Assembly (NCBI GenBank): GCA_903923915.1
Contig: CAIXZI010000512.1
Span: 1 to 5,223 of the forward strand
Length of the DNA: 5,223 nucleotides
From: an uncultured Bacteroidota bacterium
GTDB taxonomy: Bacteria; Bacteroidota; Bacteroidia; B-17B0; Aurantibacillaceae
Direction of reading: 5' to 3'
Shown here: positions 1 to 5,223 of the stretch, in pieces
Numbering within the stretch: the stretch's first letter is position 1
Layout of the letters: each line of letters begins with the position of its first letter
Notes under the pieces: generated by a model
The model's database searches: none
What the model was told of the DNA's origin: nothing
What the model saw: the letters and a program-made list of their open reading frames with translations, nothing else
Program-made: the position numbers and the translations under genes

Positions 1-624
1 ACTAAAAAACAAGCTAAAGAAATTGTAGCAGAAAAAGTAAAAGCTATAGGTATGCCATACGTTACAGAACGTTGGCCGGGCGGTATGCTTACTAACTTTG
101 CAACTATCCGAAAAACAGTACGTCGTATGGCGCAAATTGACAAAATGACCAAAGATGGTACTTTTGAAAATATCTCTAAAAAAGAGCGTTTAAATATTTC
201 TCGTGAGCGTGCAAAATTGGAAAACTTATTTGGTTCAATTGCAGATTTAACTCGTCTTCCATCAGCTATTTTTATTGTTGATGTTAGCAAAGAAAACATT
301 GCAGTTGCTGAAGCAAAAAAATTAAACATCCCATCTTTTGGAATTGTAGATACAAACTCAAACCCTAATTGTATTGATTTTGCCATCCCTGCAAATGATG
401 ATGCTTCTACTTCAATTGCTTACATTATGGATATCATCTGCAAATCAGTAGCAGAAGGTCTTTCAGAACGTAAAAACGATAAAGACGCTCAAGAAGCAGA
501 AGAAAAAGATGAATTTAGCGAAAAAGAAGGTGCAACTAAATTCTCTTCAGCAAAAGATAATGAAGAAAAATCACCTGCTAAAAAAGGTGCTCGTAAAAGA
601 ACTACTACTCCAGCAAGAAAATAA
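1..624 (+). CDS. rpsB: 30S ribosomal protein S2, 3' part (5' end outside window)
   Basis: S2 is a small-subunit protein on the back of the 30S head-body junction and helps recruit S1 and mRNA. The reading frame is open from base 1, so the gene is cut by the window edge. The visible 207 residues begin in the TKKQAKEIV region and run through the S2 hallmark ERWPGGMLTNFATIR. They continue with RLPSAIFIVDVSKENIAVAEA and the closing GIVDTNSNPNCIDFAIPANDDA segment. By comparison with known S2 proteins, roughly the first 60 residues are missing. The core ends near GLSER; after it comes a tail of about 50 residues rich in Lys, Glu, Ser and Thr (bases 472-621), ending in a basic KKGARKRTTTPARK. The ATG at 52 is an internal methionine, not the start. 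The TAA stop is 21 nt before tsf, as expected for an rpsB-tsf operon. Confidence 0.97.
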   Translation, partial: TKKQAKEIVAEKVKAIGMPYVTERWPGGMLTNFATIRKTVRRMAQIDKMTKDGTFENISKKERLNISRERAKLENLFGSIADLTRLPSAIFIVDVSKENIAVAEAKKLNIPSFGIVDTNSNPNCIDFAIPANDDASTSIAYIMDIICKSVAEGLSERKNDKDAQEAEEKDEFSEKEGATKFSSAKDNEEKSPAKKGARKRTTTPARK

Positions 625-645
625 TTTATAAAATTGGAAACAAAA

Positions 646-1470
646 ATGGCAATTACTGCAAGTGAAGTAAATAAGCTGCGCCAGCAGACTGGTGCAGGGA
701 TGATGGATTGTAAAAAAGCGCTTGAAGAAGCGAATGGTGATTTTGAACAAGCTGTTGATAATCTTCGTAAAAAAGGACAAAAAGTAGCGGCTAACCGCCA
801 AGATCGTGATGCTAAAGAAGGTATGGTTATTGCCAGAGTTTCTGCAGACGGTAAACACGGTAGTGTAGTTGTTGTTAACTGCGAAACTGATTTCGTGGCT
901 ATCAATGCTGATTTTGGGACATTTGCAAATACAATTTCTCAAATTTCAATTGATAAAAAACCGGCTTCTATTGAAGCGTTCAATGCTTTACCTTACAATA
1001 ACGATGTTACTGTGGGCGATAAATTTATTGAGCAAATTGGTAAAATTGGTGAAAAAATACAATTATCATATTACGAAGCAGTTGATGCTACAAACGTTTT
1101 TGCTTATAACCACCCGGGTAATAAATTAGCTTGTATAGTTGGTTTTACTAAAGTGGTAAGCGAAGAAGTTGGTAAAAATATTGCTATGCAAATTGCGGCA
1201 ATGGGTCCTGTGGCTGTTGATAAAGACGATGTTGATACTAAAACGTTAGAGCGCGAACTTGAAATTGCACGCGAGGTAATTCGTGCAGAAGGTAAGCCTG
1301 AAGAAATGGTTGAAAAAATTGCTCAAGGTAAATTAAATAAATTCTACAAAGAATCTACTTTATTAAACCAAGAGTTTATTAAAGATAATAAAATGGATAT
1401 TAGAAAATACCTTCAAAGTATTGATAAAGATTTAACGGTTACAGCATTTAAACGCTACCAGTTGAGTTAA
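646..1470 (+). CDS. tsf: Elongation factor Ts
   Basis: EF-Ts is the cytoplasmic guanine-nucleotide exchange factor that recycles EF-Tu from GDP to GTP form. The 274-residue product starts with the UBA-like EF-Tu-binding domain (about 1-50), which carries the family signature LRQQTGAGMMDCKKALEEA with GDFEQAVDNLRKKG after it. The conserved TDFV exchange motif is at 81-84. The core follows, with the YNHPGNKLA segment at 154-162 (YIHPGGKxG in many relatives) and the C-terminal LLNQEFIKDNK motif near 239-249. Length is normal for the family. I chose the ATG at 646, giving MAITASEVNK, the usual N-terminus. A TTG at 634 would add four residues (METK) and is less likely. Only a weak GGAA (636-639) precedes the start in an A-rich context. 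It lies 21 nt after rpsB and is followed at once by an intrinsic terminator, so it is probably the last gene of that unit. Confidence 0.97.
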   Translation: MAITASEVNKLRQQTGAGMMDCKKALEEANGDFEQAVDNLRKKGQKVAANRQDRDAKEGMVIARVSADGKHGSVVVVNCETDFVAINADFGTFANTISQISIDKKPASIEAFNALPYNNDVTVGDKFIEQIGKIGEKIQLSYYEAVDATNVFAYNHPGNKLACIVGFTKVVSEEVGKNIAMQIAAMGPVAVDKDDVDTKTLERELEIAREVIRAEGKPEEMVEKIAQGKLNKFYKESTLLNQEFIKDNKMDIRKYLQSIDKDLTVTAFKRYQLS

Positions 1471-1485
1471 TTACATTTTAATTTT

Positions 1486-1514
1486 AATCCCGACATTAAG
1501 TCGGGATTTTTTTT
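1486..1514 (+). terminator. Intrinsic terminator after tsf
   Basis: A perfect 9-bp inverted repeat, AATCCCGAC (1486-1494) and GTCGGGATT (1500-1508), flanks a 5-nt ATTAA loop. Its 3' arm runs into eight T residues (1507-1514). The hairpin begins 15 nt after the tsf stop. This is the classic rho-independent layout on the + strand. There is no matching A-tract upstream, so it should not act on the opposite strand. It should end most rpsB-tsf transcripts and limit flow into pyrH. Confidence 0.9.
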
Positions 1515-1544
1515 GCCTAATTGTGAATGAAAATAAACCACTCT

Positions 1545-2252
1545 ATGAAATATAAAAGAATATTATTAAAATTATCAGGAGAAGCCTTAATGGGCAACAA
1601 AAACTTTGGCATTGATAACGAGCGCTTGGCTCAATACGCCAGCGAAATTAAAGAAGCTGCCGATGCTGGTTGTCAAATTGCAATAGTTATTGGCGGAGGA
1701 AACATTTTTAGAGGTATTCAGGCAGAAAAAGGTGGTATGGACAGGGTGCAGGGAGATTATATGGGTATGTTGGCCACTGTAATCAATTCTATGGCTTTAC
1801 AAAGCGCTTTAGAAATTATGGGCGTGCAAACCCGTTTACAATCTGCTATTAAAATGGAACAGATTTGTGAGCCTTTTATTCGTAGAAAAGCAGTTCGTCA
1901 CTTAGAAAAAAACCGAGTAGTTATTTTTGGCGCTGGCACAGGTAACCCTTATTTTACAACTGATACGGCTGCAACGCTTCGTGCTATAGAAATTGAAGCC
2001 GATGTTATTTTAAAAGGTACGCGCGTAGATGGTATTTATACTGCCGACCCTGAGAAAGATAAAACGGCCACTAAATACGAAACAATTACATTTACCGAAG
2101 TATATGAAAAAGGCCTAGAAGTAATGGATATGACAGCCTTTACACTTTGCAAAGAAAATAATTTACCTGTTATTGTATTTGATATGAACAAAGCAGGCAA
2201 TCTTAAAAAACTGTTACAAGGCTCTAAAATTGGGACTTTGGTAGAGGTTTAA
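1545..2252 (+). CDS. pyrH: UMP kinase (uridylate kinase)
   Basis: PyrH phosphorylates UMP to UDP with ATP in pyrimidine nucleotide synthesis. It is a cytoplasmic, usually hexameric enzyme of the amino-acid-kinase fold, typically activated by GTP and inhibited by UTP. Numbered from the ATG at 1545 (235 aa), the visible motifs are KLSGEA at 9-14 (nucleotide binding), GGGNIFRG at 50-57, [15 protein letters not shown] at 71-85, [13 protein letters not shown] at 131-143 (UMP/phosphate site) and [13 protein letters not shown] at 157-169. Length and motif spacing are normal. An in-frame ATG at 1527 would add MKINHS, but [14 protein letters not shown] is the usual N-terminus, so 1545 is preferred. 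The earlier start is possible: it would lie only 12 nt past the terminator T-run. No Shine-Dalgarno is visible for either start. No clear promoter lies after the terminator, so expression may depend on read-through or on an unrecognised promoter. Confidence 0.96.
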   Translation: MKYKRILLKLSGEALMGNKNFGIDNERLAQYASEIKEAADAGCQIAIVIGGGNIFRGIQAEKGGMDRVQGDYMGMLATVINSMALQSALEIMGVQTRLQSAIKMEQICEPFIRRKAVRHLEKNRVVIFGAGTGNPYFTTDTAATLRAIEIEADVILKGTRVDGIYTADPEKDKTATKYETITFTEVYEKGLEVMDMTAFTLCKENNLPVIVFDMNKAGNLKKLLQGSKIGTLVEV

Positions 2253-2284
2253 TTCAAGCTGCTTTAACTAACTAAATATTTAAT

Positions 2285-3538
2285 ATGATAAACTTATCTT
2301 CCTACAAATACACTGTAGCCGAACGCTTTTTGCGTTACGTAAAAATTGATACGCAAAGTAATCCTGAATCATTAACCTATCCATCTACCGAAAAGCAAAA
2401 AAACTTAGGTAAGCTATTGGCTGAAGAGTTAATACAAATGGGTTTAACAGATGCACACATGGATGAGCATTGTTATGTATATGCCACACTGCCCGCTAAC
2501 ACTACAAAAAAAGTACCTGTTATTTGTTTTTGTTCGCATATGGATACATCGCCAGATTGTAGTGGAGAAAATGTAAATCCAATTGTAAATTCAAACTATC
2601 AAGGCGGAGATATTGTTTTACTTAACGATAAAACTCAAATTATAAAATTTAACGAACATGTTGATTTAAAAAATCAAATAGGTAATGATATAATAACAAC
2701 AGATGGTACAACCTTGCTGGGCGCTGATAATAAGGCAGGTGTAGCAGAAATAATGGATGCCGTTAATTATTTAATCAATCATCCTGAAATAAAACATGGT
2801 GATATAAAAGTATTATTTACACCCGATGAAGAAATTGGGCGTGGCGTTGATAAGGTTAATATTAAAAAACTAGGTGCAGATTTTGCTTACACCATGGATG
2901 GTGAAACATTAGGTCATATTGAAAATGAAACATTTTCAGCAGATGGTGTAACGCTTACTATTAAAGGCTTTCCAACGCATCCGGGTTTTGCTAAAGATAA
3001 AATGCAACATGCAATAAAGATTGCAGCAGAAATAATTTCTCTTATTCCAAAAGATAAAACACCTGAAACAACTGAAGGTAAACAACCTTTTATGCATCCT
3101 ACAGCCATTAATGGTGGCTTAGAGCAAGTGGTTATTAAATTTATTATTCGTGCTTTTGATACACCAACGTTACATGCTTTAGAAGCCGAGTTAAAACAAA
3201 TTGCAGAAAAAGTAATTGCTAAATACAATAAATGTTCATTCACTTTTGAAGTGCAAGAGCAGTACCGTAATTTTAGAGAAGTACTAGATGAACATCCACA
3301 AATAATTGAATATGCCGTTGAAGCCGTTAAACGTAGCGGTGTAACACCAGTATTATCAAGCATACGCGGGGGTACAGATGGTTCTCGTTTATCGTTTATG
3401 GGTTTGCCTTGCCCTAATATATTTGCCGGAGAGCACGCATTTCATAGCAAACAAGAGTGGGTATCTATACAAGATATGCAAAAGGCTGTACAAACCATTG
3501 TGCATTTAGCTTCTATTTGGGAAGAGCGAAGTAATTAG
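2285..3538 (+). CDS. pepT: Peptidase T (tripeptide aminopeptidase, M20 family)
   Basis: PepT is a di-zinc cytoplasmic aminopeptidase that removes the N-terminal residue from tripeptides, a late step in peptide breakdown. The 417-residue product is full length for the family. The zinc and catalytic residues can be placed by motif: H85 and D87 in SHMDTSPD, bridging D148 in GADNKAG, E182 and E183 in TPDEEIGRG, D205 in MDGE, and H387 in EHAFHSK. The dimerisation/lid domain sits between, with the conserved HPG at 232-234. RGGTDGSRLSFMGLPCPNIF (361-380) is a strong PepT signature near the C-terminus. One possible oddity is IIRAFD at 287-292, where I recall relatives having IIRDF. The ATG at 2285 gives the usual short N-terminus before the YTVAERFLRYVKIDTQS segment. 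There is no signal peptide. It starts 32 nt after pyrH with no terminator between, so co-transcription with pyrH is plausible. Confidence 0.96.
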   Translation: MINLSSYKYTVAERFLRYVKIDTQSNPESLTYPSTEKQKNLGKLLAEELIQMGLTDAHMDEHCYVYATLPANTTKKVPVICFCSHMDTSPDCSGENVNPIVNSNYQGGDIVLLNDKTQIIKFNEHVDLKNQIGNDIITTDGTTLLGADNKAGVAEIMDAVNYLINHPEIKHGDIKVLFTPDEEIGRGVDKVNIKKLGADFAYTMDGETLGHIENETFSADGVTLTIKGFPTHPGFAKDKMQHAIKIAAEIISLIPKDKTPETTEGKQPFMHPTAINGGLEQVVIKFIIRAFDTPTLHALEAELKQIAEKVIAKYNKCSFTFEVQEQYRNFREVLDEHPQIIEYAVEAVKRSGVTPVLSSIRGGTDGSRLSFMGLPCPNIFAGEHAFHSKQEWVSIQDMQKAVQTIVHLASIWEERSN

Positions 3539-3558
3539 TTGATTTAGCAATTAACTAA
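3535..3558 (+). repeat. AT-rich inverted repeat over the pepT stop
   Basis: TTAGTTGATT (3535-3544) can pair with AATTAACTAA (3549-3558) around a TAGC loop: ten pairs, one of them G-U and only one G-C. The left arm includes the pepT TAG stop (3536-3538). No T-run follows (the next bases are CTTAAAATTT), so it is a poor intrinsic terminator. It may protect an mRNA 3' end, or it may be chance in AT-rich DNA. It is the only hairpin I see between pepT and the TPR genes. Confidence 0.3.
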
Positions 3559-3584
3559 CTTAAAATTTAGTACAAGGTTTAAGG

Positions 3585-3615
3585 TTTGTCGTTAAATGTT
3601 AATTCGTTACATTTA
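3585..3615 (+). promoter_or_regulatory. Candidate Bacteroidota-type promoter for the TPR gene
   Basis: TTTG at 3585-3588 is followed after 19 nt by TACATTTA at 3608-3615. The known Bacteroidota housekeeping pattern is TTG or TTTG at about -33, a 19-21 nt spacer, and TAnnTTTG at about -7. The spacing fits and the second box differs only in its last base. A start site a few bases downstream would fall at or near the ATG at 3620 and give a leaderless or nearly leaderless mRNA, which weakens the call. Such boxes are easy to find by chance in AT-rich DNA. Confidence 0.25.
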
Positions 3616-3619
3616 AAGC

Positions 3620-4963
3620 ATGAAAAAAAGCTGTTTATTCCTTATAATAGCTACTTTAAGTGGAGTAATGTCCTGTTTTGCACAACACAACAAAATAGAT
3701 TCACTTTTACGTTTACTCAAAAATGATAAGGAAGATACAAGCAGAGTTATACATCAATATAAGTTATGTAATCAATATCGCTTAATAGGTAAGTTTAACG
3801 AGGGATTATTTTATGGAAAAAAGGCAATTACCCTAGCTGAAAATATTCAGTTTAAAAAAGGCATTGCGTACTCAGGCATAAATATTGGTCTTATTTATAA
3901 TTACCAAGGTAATTACCCCGAAGCATTGAGAATGTTTTTTTCTTCTCTAAAAATTGTGGAAGAAATGAAAGACAAATATGCTATAGCTTCTACTTACAAT
4001 AATATTGCTTTGATTTATACAAACCAAGGCAATTACAAAGAGGCGCTAAAAATGAATAAAGAGGCTTTAAAAGCAAGGGTTGAGATGAAAGATACATATG
4101 GCATAGCCATGTCTTATAACAATATAGGCGAGATTTACAGAAATTTAAAAAATTATGAGGAATCTTTAAAGAGCCACTTTGCCTCATTACAAATTAAAGA
4201 AGAGTTGGAAGATAAATTAGGTATTGCCGCTTCTTATTTAAATATTGGGAATATTTATTGCGATAAAGGGGATTATGATAAAGCATTGAAAACACATTTT
4301 CTTTCGCTTAAGCTAAGCCAAGAAATGGACGATAAAAATGGTATAACTGGATCTGTTTTAAATATAGGTTATATCTATATAAAATTAAAAAAAGTAAAAG
4401 AAGCAGAAGACTACCTTAATAAGGCATTATCACTTAGTAAAGAAATAGGAAGCATTGATTATATTAAAGAAACTTATGCAGGTTTAACCGTCTTAGACAG
4501 CCTTGAAGGTAATTATAAAGCCGCTTTTGAACACCATAAATTATTTATAACATACAAAGACAGCATAGATAATGAAGAAATCCAAAAGAAAAGCCTTCAG
4601 GCCAGCATGCAATATGAGTTTGATAAAAAAGAAATAGCTGCCAAAGCAGAGCAAGATAAACGTGATGCGATAAATACAGAAGAAAAACAAAAGCAAAGAT
4701 TAATTATCTATTTCGTTGCAGGTTTATTAGTGCTGGTAGGCGTATTTGCTGTATTCATGTATAATCGTTTTAGAATTACTAATCATCAAAAGGTAATTAT
4801 AGAAAAACAAAAAGTATTGGTAGATAAAGCTTATGAAGAGTTACATGAAAAAAACAAGGAAGTAATGGATAGCATACATTACGCTAAACGTATACAAAGC
4901 GCTTTAATAACATCAGAGAAATTTATAGCCAACAGTTTAAACAAATTGATGAAGGTTGATTAA
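3620..4963 (+). CDS. Membrane-anchored TPR protein with coiled-coil tail, no output domain
   Basis: I recognise the architecture but not a named gene. The 447 residues begin with a signal peptide (KK, hydrophobic 5-18, probable cut after CFA at 21). A C19 preceded by VMS is a poor lipobox, so a lipoprotein is less likely. Residues 41-320 form seven ungapped 40-residue TPR-like repeats with recurring NIGxIYxxxGNYxEAL. Then come a charged coiled-coil segment (about 320-360), one transmembrane helix (about 361-381), and a second coiled coil ending in MDSIHYAKRIQSAL (416-429). The likely topology is a periplasmic repeat domain and a cytoplasmic tail. In Bacteroidota, this layout with the SIxYAKRIQ motif commonly leads into a SpoIIE/PP2C-type serine phosphatase. 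Here the protein stops 18 residues later at KLMKVD, so no catalytic domain is present. The role may be sensing or scaffolding, which is inference. The ATG at 3620 is the only start that keeps the signal peptide intact. The next gene follows with no gap. Confidence 0.88.
   Translation: MKKSCLFLIIATLSGVMSCFAQHNKIDSLLRLLKNDKEDTSRVIHQYKLCNQYRLIGKFNEGLFYGKKAITLAENIQFKKGIAYSGINIGLIYNYQGNYPEALRMFFSSLKIVEEMKDKYAIASTYNNIALIYTNQGNYKEALKMNKEALKARVEMKDTYGIAMSYNNIGEIYRNLKNYEESLKSHFASLQIKEELEDKLGIAASYLNIGNIYCDKGDYDKALKTHFLSLKLSQEMDDKNGITGSVLNIGYIYIKLKKVKEAEDYLNKALSLSKEIGSIDYIKETYAGLTVLDSLEGNYKAAFEHHKLFITYKDSIDNEEIQKKSLQASMQYEFDKKEIAAKAEQDKRDAINTEEKQKQRLIIYFVAGLLVLVGVFAVFMYNRFRITNHQKVIIEKQKVLVDKAYEELHEKNKEVMDSIHYAKRIQSALITSEKFIANSLNKLMKVD
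3740..4579 (+). repeat. Seven 120-bp units encoding 40-residue TPR-like repeats
   Basis: Protein residues 41-80, 81-120, 121-160, 161-200, 201-240, 241-280 and 281-320 line up with no insertion or deletion. Each has a (N/Q)xGxIY-like helix-A segment, a turn near position 17 of the unit (G in five units, K in two) and a xEAL-like helix-B segment. Units 2 to 4 also share an acidic EMKDKY/EMKDTY/ELEDKL end. The first and last units are the most diverged, as expected for capping repeats. The 40-residue period is longer than the 34 of classic TPRs and resembles kinesin-light-chain-like TPR arrays. It is a protein-level repeat; the DNA copies are well diverged. Confidence 0.8.
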
Positions 4964-5223
4964 ATGAGGAGGTTAAAATTATATATCATAGTAGTTGCTG
5001 TATTAGTTTCTCCCTATTGGGGAAATGGAAGAGGGGCTGCGCAAAATGGTAAAATAGATACCCTACTAACCAGGTTGAAAGCGGATAAAGAAGATACGAA
5101 TAAGGTATTTCATATCTATAATATTGGTAAGCAATATGCTATGTGCAACGAGTATAAGAATGCGTTAAATTACACTAATCAATCGCTTGTTTTATCGCAA
5201 AAATTAAATTTCAACAAAGGTAT
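4964..5223 (+). CDS. Second TPR protein, paralog of the preceding gene (3' end outside window)
   Basis: An open frame starts at the ATG directly after the upstream TAA (TAAATG) and runs off the window after 86 codons. The N-terminus MRRLKLYIIVVAVLVSP looks like a signal peptide, with a probable cut near GAA/QNG (residues 25-27). From KIDTLL (residue 30) to NFNKG (86) it aligns without gaps to residues 25-81 of the upstream protein. I count 23 identities in 57, including KID-LL, DKEDT, H-Y, QY and F-KG, so it is a tandem paralog. The visible part covers the leader and the first TPR-like unit; whatever follows lies outside. No other in-frame ATG occurs before residue 60, so the start is secure. 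An AGGAGG at 4967-4972 lies inside the gene as the two Arg codons and is not its ribosome binding site. The abutting genes suggest one transcript and coupled translation. Confidence 0.82.
   Translation, partial: MRRLKLYIIVVAVLVSPYWGNGRGAAQNGKIDTLLTRLKADKEDTNKVFHIYNIGKQYAMCNEYKNALNYTNQSLVLSQKLNFNKG

Noticed and set aside
634..645. TTG at 634 as an upstream start of tsf
   Set aside because: It would add METK before the standard MAITASEV N-terminus; the ATG at 646 fits the family and is the stronger start codon.
489..942. Two overlapping minus-strand open frames opposite rpsB and tsf
   Set aside because: They lie opposite well-supported conserved genes, have low-complexity Ser/Phe-rich products with no known motif, and reflect the codon pattern of the sense genes.
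869..1129. Plus-strand open frame inside tsf in another frame
   Set aside because: It is wholly within the conserved EF-Ts coding region and its Leu/Lys-rich product shows no recognisable family.
1472..1479. TACATTTT as a -7 box for pyrH
   Set aside because: No TTG lies at the right distance upstream, and a transcript starting there would pass straight into the terminator hairpin.
2914..3363. Minus-strand open frame of 149 codons opposite pepT
   Set aside because: It is opposite catalytic-domain sequence of pepT and its Cys/Ser-rich product has no recognisable motif.
2264..3560. TTAACTAACT present on both sides of pepT (2264-2273 and 3551-3560) as possible insertion repeats
   Set aside because: The match is only 10 bp of low-complexity AT-rich sequence, flanking bases differ, and pepT looks like a native housekeeping gene with no mobility genes nearby.
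3657..3676. Lipobox (VMSC) making the first TPR protein a lipoprotein
   Set aside because: Met at -2 is atypical and a better signal peptidase I site (CFA/Q) follows two residues later, though it cannot be fully excluded.
3990..4187. Minus-strand open frame opposite the TPR repeats
   Set aside because: It is short and antisense to the repeat units, with no start context or family resemblance.
4966..4973. AGGAGG as a Shine-Dalgarno sequence
   Set aside because: It lies just after the ATG at 4964 and encodes Arg-Arg of the signal peptide; no start codon follows at a suitable distance.

Overview
The window is an AT-rich stretch of bacterial chromosome that looks like Bacteroidota. Four things point there: the protein types (a Bacteroidota-style PepT, and TPR proteins with an 'xAQ' signal peptide, one transmembrane helix and a SIHYAKRIQ-type coiled linker), the lack of clear Shine-Dalgarno sequences before the starts, the rpsB-tsf-pyrH order, and one candidate promoter fitting the TTG/N19/TAnnTTT pattern. 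I cannot place it below phylum level. All genes are on the + strand.

Positions 1-2252 hold core translation and nucleotide genes: the 3' part of rpsB (ribosomal protein S2, 5' end outside the window), tsf (elongation factor Ts), a strong intrinsic terminator, and pyrH (UMP kinase). The terminator should separate rpsB-tsf transcription from pyrH, but I see no convincing pyrH promoter after it. Partial read-through is therefore a reasonable inference.

Positions 2285-3538 encode a complete tripeptide aminopeptidase, PepT (M20 family), with all expected zinc ligands. It follows pyrH after 32 nt, so the two may be co-transcribed. The 81-nt gap after pepT holds a weak AT-rich hairpin over the pepT stop and a possible Bacteroidota promoter just before the next gene.

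Positions 3620-5223 begin a different kind of locus: two tandem paralogous TPR proteins. The first is complete at 447 aa: signal peptide, seven gapless 40-residue TPR-like repeats, coiled coil, one transmembrane helix, and a cytoplasmic coiled coil. It ends just where related proteins would enter a SpoIIE/PP2C-type phosphatase domain. The second begins directly after the stop codon (TAAATG, same frame), has its own signal peptide, and matches the first at 23 of 57 ungapped positions before the window ends. These look like membrane sensor or scaffold proteins; the output of the first is missing and that of the second is unseen. This tandem pair is the most interesting part of the window. Nothing else clearly suggests an undescribed system. 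I found no tRNA, rRNA, CRISPR array, insertion sequence or riboswitch.
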